Source of the DNA: an uncultured Spirochaetia bacterium
GTDB taxonomy: Bacteria; Spirochaetota; CALGPD01
Direction of reading: 5' to 3'
DNA length: 16,751 bases
Assembly (NCBI GenBank): GCA_937960625.1
Contig: CALGPD010000479.1
Location: 1-16,751, forward strand
Shown here: positions 7,425 through 15,201 of the stretch, one piece after another
Numbering within the stretch: the stretch's first letter is position 1
How the letters are laid out: each line of letters starts with the position of its first letter
The notes under the pieces: model-generated
Seen by the model: the letters and a program-made list of their open reading frames with translations, nothing else
Told to the model about the DNA's origin: nothing
Database searches by the model: none
Translations under genes and position numbers: made by a program

Positions 7425-7853
7425 CTAGTAGAGGCTTTTTATGCGCCGGACCCAAAACCTGCGTCTTCTATTCCAATAACCCCGTGTTGCATTCCACTGC
7501 AAGTTTATTTCAAGCAAATATATTGCATGAGCAATTTCACTAATACTTACCGAATGTTTTAGCCTTCTTCTCCACTGTCTTCTTTTATCATCCCATGAAG
7601 ATTTTTTCATTCTGCGCCTGATTTTGCGTTCAAGAAGAAGTATATACCTTGCAATTCGTCTTTCTCCGGATATTCTGCGGAATCTTCTTTTCCATCTCCG
7701 GTAAGAAAAATGCCTGTAAAATGCCCTTCTAACCATGCTGTCCGTAAATTGTAAAACAAGCATCTTAAACTCAGGGATTTGAGAGTTAAGTTTAACTTTT
7801 GGAAAAACAAAAAAAGAAAATATTATAATAAAAGAGAAAATTTTTTTCCTCAT
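7425..7853 (-). CDS. Secreted Arg/Trp-rich triple-repeat protein, 142 aa
   Basis: I know no named family for this. The N-terminus MRKKIFSFIIIFSFFVFP is a classic signal peptide. The mature part is extremely Arg-rich and made of three units of 40 residues, each ending in a Trp followed by a basic run: W54-KRRF, W94-RRRL, W134-VRRI. In units 2 and 3 a second Trp precedes by seven residues (W87, W127). Between these motifs lies a predicted amphipathic helix. Upstream in-frame ATGs exist at 7871 and 7865, but the SD-like AATGAGG sits 6 nt before the ATG at 7851-7853, which also gives the clean signal peptide. The divergent gene at 8105 encodes a related protein. Its high positive charge suggests binding to an anionic surface, nucleic acid or envelope polymer; this is inference. 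Confidence 0.82.
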   Translation of the reverse strand: MRKKIFSFIIIFSFFVFPKVKLNSQIPEFKMLVLQFTDSMVRRAFYRHFSYRRWKRRFRRISGERRIARYILLLERKIRRRMKKSSWDDKRRQWRRRLKHSVSISEIAHAIYLLEINLQWNATRGYWNRRRRFWVRRIKSLY

Positions 7854-7903
7854 AGAAAACCTCATTAACATTATTCAAGCAATTTTTTTACAATATAAAA
7901 AGG

Positions 7904-7932
7904 ATTATAATATACTATAAAAATCACGTCAA
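7904..7932 (-). promoter_or_regulatory. Strong promoter of the Arg/Trp-rich secreted protein
   Basis: On the minus strand TTGACG (7927-7932) is followed after exactly 17 nt by a perfect TATAAT (7904-7909). Transcription would begin near 7897, giving a leader of about 43 nt before the ATG at 7853. This is the best sigma70-type promoter match in the window. Confidence 0.75.
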
Positions 7933-8104
7933 ATTGCATAAGCAATATATTATAAAAAATAGAAATTTTTCCTTATACACTTCTGTTTTTTTTAACACCG
8001 GATAATTAATTTTAAATTTATAAAATTAAAAATAAAGAAAATTTAAAAAAATAATCGCTTATTAAATTATTAAATTTTTCCGTAATAATAATTGGAGGTA
8101 AATT

Positions 8105-8539
8105 ATGAAAAAATATCAAGTCTTTATTATAAGCATAATGCTGTTTTCCTCATTAACCATAAAAACATATGCAAAAAATGACAATTTTAATAAATTACTC
8201 GTTGACCTTGCCAAAAGCATAAGGCCTGAATTCATGGCAAAAATTTGGAAAAAAAAATACAGATCATGGGAATCGCAGCTTTCCGGGAACAGATTATCGT
8301 TAAACAGTTTAAAAAAATTAATACTTTATTGGGATAAACACGTTACCATGGACGCTTATAAATTAAAACATCAAACCGAAGTTCAAGACTGGCCGCTAGT
8401 TTTGGCAGGAGCTAAAAGCATTAGGACTTTATCAAGGATTTTAGTTACTATCAACTCAATGCTTAATAGAGATGCTCGTACTTTTTTATGGGATAAAAAA
8501 AGAAAACATTGGCTGAAAAGAATTAAACGAATGTTATAA
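8105..8539 (+). CDS. Secreted Lys/Trp-rich triple-repeat protein, paralogue of 7425-7853, 144 aa
   Basis: A signal peptide (MKKYQVFIISIMLFSSLTIKTYA, probable cleavage after Ala23) is followed by a basic mature protein. Tryptophans fall in the same pattern as in the divergent neighbour: W48/W55, W96 and W129/W136, giving repeats of 40-41 residues with W-x6-W in units 1 and 3. The C-terminal block (WDKKRKHWLKRIKRML) closely matches the neighbour's (WNRRRRFWVRRIKSLY). The basic residues are mainly Lys here and Arg there. GGAGG is 7 nt upstream of the ATG. No clear promoter hexamers were found in the AT-rich 250-bp region shared with the divergent gene. Function is unknown; secretion to periplasm or outside is likely. 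Confidence 0.85.
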   Translation: MKKYQVFIISIMLFSSLTIKTYAKNDNFNKLLVDLAKSIRPEFMAKIWKKKYRSWESQLSGNRLSLNSLKKLILYWDKHVTMDAYKLKHQTEVQDWPLVLAGAKSIRTLSRILVTINSMLNRDARTFLWDKKRKHWLKRIKRML

Positions 8540-8550
8540 GTAGACTCAAG

Positions 8551-8576
8551 GCCGGAAATATTACCGGCTGTTTTTA
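8551..8576 (+). terminator. Intrinsic terminator of the Lys/Trp-rich gene
   Basis: The stem GCCGG (8551-8555) pairs with CCGGC (8564-8568) around an 8-nt loop and is followed by TGTTTTTATTT. It lies 12 bp after the stop codon. The stop codon and last codons of the convergent ferritin-like gene lie inside this hairpin. On the minus strand no T run follows, so it terminates mainly plus-strand transcripts. Confidence 0.7.
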
Positions 8577-9076
8577 TTTAAAACGTTCCTTGTCATATCT
8601 GAATAGACCTTTGTTAAAGAAACAATGTGTTCTCTTTCTTCTTGAATAATTTTATCAAATATCTTACCGGTGTGTTTATTCATCGAAATGTTTTTAAGTT
8701 CCATAAAAAATATTAAAGTATCTTTCTCATTTGCAATTGCATGGTCAAGGATATCCAGATCCGATTTCATTTTTTTAATAAGTTTATCAACATCCTGGAT
8801 TTTTTTCTCAAACACGGTGTCTACAAAAACAGAAAGAAAATTAGCAATACTTTCCTGAAACTCGAACTCTTGTGTATCACCGTTTTTTTCAAGCTGATTT
8901 AAAAAATTTTTAAAAATCTTCTCATGCTCGGCTTCATCTTTTGCAAGGCGTTTAATGAGTTTACTTAAATCTTTATCTTCAACAATTTTTGCCACTTTTG
9001 TGTAATAATTGTTACCATCCTGTTCTTGTTTTATTGCAATTTTAAGCGCGTCTATAGCATTAAGTGATTTTTCCAA
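8561..9076 (-). CDS. Ferritin-like diiron protein (rubrerythrin-type four-helix bundle), 171 aa
   Basis: A helical protein with two diiron half-sites typical of the ferritin/rubrerythrin superfamily: E18 with E48-x2-H51 (DEAEHEKIF) in the first half, and E117 with E147-x2-H150 (QEEREHIV) in the second. There is no C-terminal rubredoxin domain, so this is not a classical rubrerythrin. Members of this group handle peroxide or iron in anaerobes or microaerophiles; the exact reaction is not readable here. It is cytoplasmic. The start codon is TTG (9074-9076), preceded by AAGGAG with a 6-nt spacer; no ATG or GTG lies at a suitable distance. It is transcribed alone, divergently from the cyclase-like gene. 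Confidence 0.87.
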   Translation of the reverse strand: MEKSLNAIDALKIAIKQEQDGNNYYTKVAKIVEDKDLSKLIKRLAKDEAEHEKIFKNFLNQLEKNGDTQEFEFQESIANFLSVFVDTVFEKKIQDVDKLIKKMKSDLDILDHAIANEKDTLIFFMELKNISMNKHTGKIFDKIIQEEREHIVSLTKVYSDMTRNVLNKNSR

Positions 9077-9157
9077 TTTTTTCTCCTTATTTATTAATAT
9101 TAGACTTTAGTAAATAAAAAAACAAGTGTAAACAAATAAACATAAATAAAAAAATTG

Positions 9158-9185
9158 TTGATTTTTTTTTTCATAAGTATATTAT
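9158..9185 (+). promoter_or_regulatory. Promoter of the cyclase-like gene
   Basis: TTGATT (9158-9163) is followed after 16 nt by TATTAT (9180-9185, 5 of 6 matches). The start point would be near 9192. This lies inside the longest open frame (open from a TTG at 9155), so the first 19 codons of that frame are probably promoter DNA rather than coding sequence. Confidence 0.5.
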
Positions 9186-9211
9186 GTAATAAAAAGACAT
9201 GGATTACTATT

Positions 9212-10132
9212 TTGAGAAAATTAAAACGAATTCTTTCAAGTGTTCTGTCAAAGAACTTTAATTCAGAAGATATTAAGTGGATAGCAAGGGAACTTGAGCG
9301 CAACTTTGATTTAAATGAAGTTAGTGGATTTCCGGCAAGCATGCGCCTTCCGGCTAAGGACGCAGCTGATATTGTAACCAACTATTTTTTCAGAAAAAAG
9401 AAACTGGAAGACCTTGTTAACGTTCTGTTCGGTATTGATAATACACAATTCCGAGGAAAACTTGTCATATTAAAAGACGTTACAAAATTAGCCAAAGCAA
9501 TAGAAGAAAACGGATACGTTTATAATAAAAACTCAAAATCTATTCAAGTTTCGGAAAAAGACGGAAAACGCGCTGATTTCGGCGTATGCAAAGAAGGCCA
9601 GGAATATGATTTTGCGTTTATAGACATTGACATAGTAAAAAACTCCGAAGTAGTTAATAAATTTTCATATGAACTTGTAAAAAAAACCTACACTAAAATA
9701 ATAGCGTATTTTACAAACCGTATTGAAAAACGTAAAGGCAGAATTTGGGTATGGGCAGGAGACGGCGGAATAGCTGCATTTTACGGAGATAATAAATGTG
9801 TACGTGCTGTAAATGCCGCAATAGATATTGTAGCAGGTATACCTCTATTCAACGCGGAGCATAACGATTTGCCTCTTGATTTAAACGTGCGGGTTGCTGT
9901 TCATAAAGGCCGCTGTATTTACAGGGAAAACAAAGACCTATTGCTTTCTGATGATATTAACTTCGTTGTACATTTGGAGAAAAAGTTTACTCACATAAAT
10001 TCCATATCTATTTCAGAAAACGTGTTTCAGCAGTTATCTGATAAACACAGAAAATTCTTTTTTCCGGACGGTTTATTTGAAAGGCGTAAAGCATACCGAT
10101 TAAAATACGACATCGGTTCAAAAAAAGACTAA
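9212..10132 (+). CDS. Class III nucleotide-cyclase-type (CHD-like) protein, 306 aa
   Basis: The C-terminal half (about 133-295) resembles the class III adenylate/guanylate cyclase homology domain: FIDID (136-140), AGDGGIAAF (182-190), VRVAVHKG (about 226-233) and a DDIN segment (247-250). The metal-binding aspartates are present (D138, D184), as is the Asn of the VNxAxR motif (N250). The Lys of the K-x2-GDG motif is replaced by hydrophobic residues (IWVWAGDG), and the transition-state Arg is His254. It may make an unusual cyclic nucleotide, bind a nucleotide without catalysis, or be inactive. The N-terminal 90 residues are helical and resemble an effector-associated or sensor domain I cannot name. 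Start: the frame stays open to a TTG at 9155, but a promoter lies in that stretch. The next in-frame start, TTG at 9212, is preferred, with only a weak GGA about 9 nt upstream. The end lies 7 bp from the convergent PstS-like gene. Confidence 0.78.
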   Translation: MRKLKRILSSVLSKNFNSEDIKWIARELERNFDLNEVSGFPASMRLPAKDAADIVTNYFFRKKKLEDLVNVLFGIDNTQFRGKLVILKDVTKLAKAIEENGYVYNKNSKSIQVSEKDGKRADFGVCKEGQEYDFAFIDIDIVKNSEVVNKFSYELVKKTYTKIIAYFTNRIEKRKGRIWVWAGDGGIAAFYGDNKCVRAVNAAIDIVAGIPLFNAEHNDLPLDLNVRVAVHKGRCIYRENKDLLLSDDINFVVHLEKKFTHINSISISENVFQQLSDKHRKFFFPDGLFERRKAYRLKYDIGSKKD

Positions 10133-10139
10133 CATTATT

Positions 10140-11030
10140 TTACCACACATCACTAATAGCTGTTTTGGGATCAACCGGGATGAAACCCGCTCTTCTCGTT
10201 ATTTTTGGATTATTCAGCATGAAATGTATAAACTTTTTAACGCTGAGGTTTTTTCTATATACTTTTTCTCGTACGAATTGATACATATAATTTATCGCAT
10301 GATATTTATTAGATTTAATATTTTTTAAAGTAGGCATAACTGGAAAATCAATACCTTTTTCCTTGTTACTAATAGAAACTGTTTTAATAATATTTTTATA
10401 CTTGTTATAATGTAAATAATTTGTGTATCCTATTGCATATCTATTTTCTGATACTTTAATACACATATCATTATTATTTCCTGTATTTATCGCATAAATA
10501 CGTTTTCTCCAATATTTTTTTCCTAGATAAATTTTCAAAAATGCATGACCAACTCCACTAGATCTATCTAGGGTATAAAATATAATCCGTTCATCTGGTC
10601 CACCGAGTTGTTTCCAATTAGTAATACGGCCAAGGTAAATATCTCTAATTTTATTAACATCCAATGATTTTATCCAATTATTTTTTTTATTCACTATAAT
10701 TAAAATGGGTAAAATTCCGATTTTAATTCTCTTGATTTTTATTTTCTCACGTCTAAATATAAAAATTTCTCTACCTCTAATATCCCTACTTGAATTACCA
10801 ATGTGAATTAAATTTTTATAAATACCGTAAACTCCCCGGCCGCTCCCGCCGCCTTTTACATCAATGCTTATACCGGTCTTTGATGTAAATTTTCTTGCCA
10901 TATCTTTAACAAGACCTCTAATAGTTGTAGAACCCCAGATTGTTATTAATTTTAAAAAATTCATTTTAACAAACCCTGATGCAAATAACATTGAAACAAT
11001 TAATAAAGCTAAAGATATTCTCTTTATCAA
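10140..11030 (-). CDS. PstS-like periplasmic binding protein, divergent copy, 296 aa
   Basis: This belongs to the PstS-type (PBP-like) solute-binding family. A signal sequence (MIKRISLALLIVSMLFASG) without a lipobox Cys is followed by GSTT (33-36), GGGSGRG, SSRDI, ITNWKQLGG and DRSSGVG. In E. coli PstS the R-x3-SGT segment coordinates phosphate. Here the Arg position is Leu154 and SGT is SGV (158-160), so phosphate binding is doubtful. Start choice: a longer frame opens with GTG at 11057 inside the upstream gene. AAGGAG lies 7 nt before the TTG at 11028-11030, which gives a normal signal peptide and a 13-bp gap to the upstream stop. It is the last gene of a four-gene operon and ends in the same nine residues (PKTAISDVW) as its neighbour, showing tandem duplication. 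No pstCAB genes are nearby. Confidence 0.88.
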   Translation of the reverse strand: MIKRISLALLIVSMLFASGFVKMNFLKLITIWGSTTIRGLVKDMARKFTSKTGISIDVKGGGSGRGVYGIYKNLIHIGNSSRDIRGREIFIFRREKIKIKRIKIGILPILIIVNKKNNWIKSLDVNKIRDIYLGRITNWKQLGGPDERIIFYTLDRSSGVGHAFLKIYLGKKYWRKRIYAINTGNNNDMCIKVSENRYAIGYTNYLHYNKYKNIIKTVSISNKEKGIDFPVMPTLKNIKSNKYHAINYMYQFVREKVYRKNLSVKKFIHFMLNNPKITRRAGFIPVDPKTAISDVW

Positions 11031-11043
11031 AATAAATCTCCTT

Positions 11044-11961
11044 CTACCACACATCACTTATAGCAGTTTTTGGATTTACGGGGAGAAAGCCGTTTTTAAT
11101 AACAATCTCAGGATGATATAAAACAAAACGGATAAAATCCCTAACCTTAAGATTTGTTCTAAAAACGCTTTCCTGTACAAACTGGTAAAAATAACGGATA
11201 ACCGGGTATTTTCCTTTTCTCACGTTACTTTTATTAGGCTCAACAGGTCCGGTTATATCTTTTAATTTATAAGTTAAAGGAATTGCTTTTACGTTATCCG
11301 GTATTTTATTTAGATAGCCGAACGAGATATACCCGATTGAAAAACCCGTGTTTGAAACTTTTGTTACTATATCCGCGTTACCCGTTGAAAGCATAGCATA
11401 CCTGCACATGGTCTTGCGTTTTAGGAAAAAATTATTGAAAAACTCTCCGGTGCCGGATGACCTGTCCCTTGCGAATAAAAAAATTCGTTTATCCGGCCCG
11501 CCTACCTGTTTCCAGTTTGTGATTTTTCCTGTATAAATGTCTGTTATCTGCTTTACATCGAGAGAATCAACACCGGTTAAGTTACGGTTTATTATTATAA
11601 TTAAACCGTCAACAGCGATTTTAACGCGTTTTATTTTAACTTTTTTGTTTTTGGCTTTTTCCAGTTCTTTTGACTTAATATCACGGTATGCGTTTCCAAT
11701 ATGACTTAATCCTCTAATAACGTTAAAAATTCCAATACCCGTACCCCCTCCACGGACATTAACTCTAATACCGGTTAGTTTAAAAAACTCTTTTCCCATA
11801 TTATCAATTAGCCATAGAATTGTGGAAGAGCCGCTTATCTTAATTTCAGGAGGCTTAATTCTATTAAAAGGGGCCTCAGGTTTTTTAAAACTGTATAAAA
11901 ATAAAGTTATAACGAATAATAATATTAGTTTCTTTTTAATAATACACTCCCTTTGCTTCAC
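11044..11961 (-). CDS. PstS-like periplasmic binding protein, 305 aa
   Basis: An exported binding protein of the PstS type: hydrophobic signal (about 9-24, no lipobox), GSST (44-47), GGGTGIG (71-77), YRDIK (92-96), ITNWKQVGG (147-155) and RDRSSGTG (165-172). It keeps R165, S169, G170 and T171, matching E. coli PstS R135, S139, G140 and T141, so phosphate or a similar oxyanion is a reasonable ligand. Start: the frame opens with GTG at 11961 without a good SD. AGGGAG lies inside the frame, 6 nt before an in-frame ATT (11938-11940) at the position homologous to the TTG start of the paralogue. A rare ATT start giving 298 aa is therefore possible. It lies 10 bp after the DUF4139 gene in the same operon. 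Without ABC permease or ATPase genes it may serve sensing or envelope roles. Confidence 0.9.
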   Translation of the reverse strand: MKQRECIIKKKLILLFVITLFLYSFKKPEAPFNRIKPPEIKISGSSTILWLIDNMGKEFFKLTGIRVNVRGGGTGIGIFNVIRGLSHIGNAYRDIKSKELEKAKNKKVKIKRVKIAVDGLIIIINRNLTGVDSLDVKQITDIYTGKITNWKQVGGPDKRIFLFARDRSSGTGEFFNNFFLKRKTMCRYAMLSTGNADIVTKVSNTGFSIGYISFGYLNKIPDNVKAIPLTYKLKDITGPVEPNKSNVRKGKYPVIRYFYQFVQESVFRTNLKVRDFIRFVLYHPEIVIKNGFLPVNPKTAISDVW

Positions 11962-11971
11962 AGCGTATCAT

Positions 11972-13624
11972 TTAATCAAGGCCGAAAATGAGGTTTTCAG
12001 AAGGATACCTGACCGAATAAGAATAAAAAATCTCACGTTTTTCTTTGGGCTTGATTGTAAACTCAAGTTTTAAAATGCCTTTGTCTTCATTATCAAACTC
12101 AAATCCTCCTGCTTTTTCAATCTCAACCTCAATCTCTTTATTCCGGCTCACAGGGATTTGCTCGAACACTTTAACCTGTTCTTCGTTATCCTTATAGGAT
12201 TCTATAACGAGTTTATACTGGTATTCGACTTTTTCATCCTTGCCTTTAAAACCTTTTTTGGCTGTAAACTTATTAACGAGTTCACGCTTGACTTTAAAAT
12301 TATCATCAACACCCATGTATATTTCAAAATCCTGGCCCGATGCAATGGTTTTAATATTAGAATCGCCCACAAAATCATAATCTCTGAATACCTTAACAGG
12401 GCCTTTTAATATTGAATAATCAAGTGTGTTAGTTACAATAATTTTTAGATAAGCCGCTTCTCTGATGCCCGGCATAATAATATATTCATATTTTACCGGA
12501 AAATCATCTGATGATATGAAAACCTTTTTGCCCGTACCGTCAGTAGGAATATCCTGATTTGCGTTGCAGGTAAAAGTAACATTCACTCCGGTTGATTTAA
12601 CAGCAGTATCAGCAAAAGTTTCTTGTGCTAAAGGTGGTATAAGCTCTTTTTCTGCATTTGATAAACACAAATCTGCTTCCATTTCTGCAGCTGCCTCTGG
12701 TAAGGGGATATCAGACATATCACGTTTCTCTTTTTTATCTTCTTTAGCAAATGCTTTGGCTTTTTTTAGTCCGCTGGTTCGCATTCTCGGTTTAGGTGGT
12801 GGCGGCGGAATAAAAATATCAAGATACCATGGGGTGGGTTCACCCAGATAAGCGCCGATTACAGGATTTGCAGTAGAAAGCGATAAAGTTATATCGTTCC
12901 ACTCTTCACCGGTCATTTGCTTAACATCAGCATAACGGGTTAATTCAAACTTTCTTTTTTCATAATCCAATCTGGCATCGTATTGAGGAGCCCAACTTGC
13001 ACCGGTTATTGCATAAACTAAATTTAAATTACAACTTTCAGCGCTTTTTTTATCGAAATTGACTTTACAAAGATAAACAGTTTTTGAAGCGGAATGAGAA
13101 ATACTCTCTTTTTCTTTATTAAGTTTACTGTATTTAATTGTACATTCATCTATCTGTTTTTGCAAACCGGTTAAATCTTTATTTATTGTATTCATTTCAC
13201 CGGTAAAAATATCAAGCGAATTTTCATAAGCATTGGGTAAAGACAATTCGAATTTCATATCTTGTGGAAAATCAATTACTTTTGCGCTAATTGCTGTCTC
13301 AAGAGCAGTTTTAATAGCTAAATTCATATTTTTTTTACGTTTTATATCTTCGATTTGAAACGCAAGCAAAGTTATTTCTTCATTTAATTTATTTAATTTT
13401 TCACTTGAAGTTTCTTCAAGATAACTCTCAATTAAATCGTTATCAATAAGAATAGCATCACCAAAAACTTTTACCCTCACAGAATCATTTATAACTTTTT
13501 CAGGTAAATTTTTAAATAGATATTCCATCAATCCTGTACCGGAATCAATTTCCACGCTACGTGTTACTATTGCTCTGTCAGAATATACACATACTTCAAC
13601 AATTTTATTTTCTATATCACTCAT
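11972..13624 (-). CDS. DUF4140/DUF4139 (MuiA-like) protein, second copy, 550 aa
   Basis: The N-terminal VCVYSDRAIVTRSV (about 11-24) is the typical opening of DUF4140. A helical, coiled-coil segment follows (about 72-175). The C-terminal part has the DUF4139 hallmarks SWAPQYDARLD (210-220) and TGEEWNDITLSLST (238-251). A low-complexity insert with five prolines (273-277) and a Lys-rich run (about 286-301) splits the DUF4139 region. No signal peptide is visible, although many MuiA-family proteins have one, so it may be cytoplasmic. The family has no firmly established biochemical role; the name mucoidy inhibitor is historical. The ATG overlaps the stop of the upstream paralogue as TAATG, so translation is probably coupled. 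The PstS-like pair follows 10 bp downstream. Confidence 0.9.
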   Translation of the reverse strand: MSDIENKIVEVCVYSDRAIVTRSVEIDSGTGLMEYLFKNLPEKVINDSVRVKVFGDAILIDNDLIESYLEETSSEKLNKLNEEITLLAFQIEDIKRKKNMNLAIKTALETAISAKVIDFPQDMKFELSLPNAYENSLDIFTGEMNTINKDLTGLQKQIDECTIKYSKLNKEKESISHSASKTVYLCKVNFDKKSAESCNLNLVYAITGASWAPQYDARLDYEKRKFELTRYADVKQMTGEEWNDITLSLSTANPVIGAYLGEPTPWYLDIFIPPPPPKPRMRTSGLKKAKAFAKEDKKEKRDMSDIPLPEAAAEMEADLCLSNAEKELIPPLAQETFADTAVKSTGVNVTFTCNANQDIPTDGTGKKVFISSDDFPVKYEYIIMPGIREAAYLKIIVTNTLDYSILKGPVKVFRDYDFVGDSNIKTIASGQDFEIYMGVDDNFKVKRELVNKFTAKKGFKGKDEKVEYQYKLVIESYKDNEEQVKVFEQIPVSRNKEIEVEIEKAGGFEFDNEDKGILKLEFTIKPKEKREIFYSYSVRYPSENLIFGLD

Positions 13625-15195
13625 TATATTAACCCTGTAATAGTTTTAGATGCAGGATATTCAACCATGTATTCTATGATTAATTCCTTTTCTTCATTGG
13701 CTTGTAAATTAAAATTCCATTTAAGAACTCCCAAATAATCCGGTTTAATACTATCAGTTACTGTATCTATATTAACCTTAATTTCTTTATTTTTTGAAAC
13801 CGGAACTACTTCTTGAGCATAAATATCCACATTCTCTTTCTTGCAATTCTTAATTTTTATAGAATATTTGTAACGGGTTTGTTTAGAATCGCTTGAAAAA
13901 GTTTTCTTTTTTGTGAAATGCTTTAACATCTCTCTTTTTACTGTAATCTCTTCATCAACACCTAAAGAAAGCTTCTTTTTCTCTCCCTGTAAAACATTAT
14001 CCAAATAGCTGTCCCCAATATAATCATTCCCGTGATAGATTTTTACTCTACCCTCAAGCAATGGAAATTCTTCTGTGTTCTCAAATTCACCACGAATAAA
14101 TGCAGCTTCCATTTCTTTAGCATAAACCCTGTAATCAAATGTAGTTTTATATTTTCTTTTAGCGATTAACACTTTTTTCTCGCTACCAATACCATCTAAA
14201 TCTTGATTTTCTTTAATAAGAAAAGAAACATTTATCCCGCTTCTAACTGTAGGTTCCGGAGACGGAACAGAACCGGCGAAATCATCGCTATCAAATTCGA
14301 CACCGTCATTTCCTTCTTTTGGCATGCCCCCAAAACCGGCTGTTGATGGGCTGGCTGAATATTCAAAAGAAATAAAATGTGTTTGCAGTTCGGGTAATGA
14401 CGCTGCTATAGAATGACTCGTTGTAGATAGAATAGTCTTTACGTCTTTCCAATCTTCTCCCGTAGTTTGAGAAATCATACCATAGTATGATATTTCAATC
14501 TCTGAAGTGTCAAATAAAACTTTAATATCATAAACCGGATACCACGAAGCTTTATTTATTATATATGTGAGGTAAAATGTATATTCACCAGGAGTTTCAA
14601 CGGTAACAGGTATTTTACAATTAATTACTTTTTTCCGCCTTGAACGTTTTATTTTTTTAAGTTCATATTGTAAAACGAGTTTTTGCTTAGTTAACTTATT
14701 CTTCTTTTTCAATAAGTCAATAAAGTTTGCGTTATTTTTATTAAAAGTATTTTTATAAAAATCAGAAATTAACTTAAGATTTTCAGGATTAGTCTTCTTA
14801 AAATATAACTCTCTAAAAAAATTAGAACACCAAAGGTTTACAGTTTCTAATGCAGCAGCGTTATTCTTATCCATTAAACCGGTTTCAGTATCAATATCAT
14901 GAATTTGATAGTCCAATTCTTTAATTTTTTCTTCAAGTTCGTTTATCTTTTCGTCAGAATAAACTTCTAAATACTCATCCTTGATATCAATACCGGATAT
15001 CTTAATTCCGGATTTGTTGAGACATGAAATTCTTATTGTATCTTTTGATATTTCATGAGATAAATTATTAAACTCAACGAACTCAGTTTTGTCATTAAGG
15101 TTAACTTTCAATTCACGGCTAACTAAAACGCGTTCTCTGTAAATTGTTACATTTGTAATTTTATGTTCCGGGGTTTGTTTGATTGTTTTTTCCAT
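13624..15195 (-). CDS. DUF4140/DUF4139 (MuiA-like) protein, first copy, 523 aa
   Basis: The architecture is the same as in the next gene: DUF4140 with VTIYRERVLVSREL (about 16-29), a long charged coiled coil (about 83-186), and DUF4139 with SWYPVYDIKV (217-226) and TGEDWKDVKTILST (245-258). The linker after the DUF4139 entry motif is shorter and Gly/Ser/Asp-rich (about 280-318) and lacks the proline and lysine runs of the second copy. No signal peptide is present. It heads the four-gene operon. No SD sequence precedes the ATG; the predicted -10 ends 6 nt before it, so the transcript may begin at the start codon. The shared architecture and tandem order with the second copy point to an old duplication, since overall identity is modest. 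Confidence 0.9.
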   Translation of the reverse strand: MEKTIKQTPEHKITNVTIYRERVLVSRELKVNLNDKTEFVEFNNLSHEISKDTIRISCLNKSGIKISGIDIKDEYLEVYSDEKINELEEKIKELDYQIHDIDTETGLMDKNNAAALETVNLWCSNFFRELYFKKTNPENLKLISDFYKNTFNKNNANFIDLLKKKNKLTKQKLVLQYELKKIKRSRRKKVINCKIPVTVETPGEYTFYLTYIINKASWYPVYDIKVLFDTSEIEISYYGMISQTTGEDWKDVKTILSTTSHSIAASLPELQTHFISFEYSASPSTAGFGGMPKEGNDGVEFDSDDFAGSVPSPEPTVRSGINVSFLIKENQDLDGIGSEKKVLIAKRKYKTTFDYRVYAKEMEAAFIRGEFENTEEFPLLEGRVKIYHGNDYIGDSYLDNVLQGEKKKLSLGVDEEITVKREMLKHFTKKKTFSSDSKQTRYKYSIKIKNCKKENVDIYAQEVVPVSKNKEIKVNIDTVTDSIKPDYLGVLKWNFNLQANEEKELIIEYMVEYPASKTITGLI

Positions 15196-15201
15196 GGCAA
15201 T

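Noticed and set aside
7607..7810. Second minus-strand frame of 67 codons in the Arg/Trp-rich gene
   Set aside because: It overlaps the gene in another frame; the repeat structure and signal peptide support only the 7425-7853 frame.
12564..12851. Plus-strand open frame with a glycine run
   Set aside because: It is the antisense of the proline-rich insert of the second DUF4139 protein.
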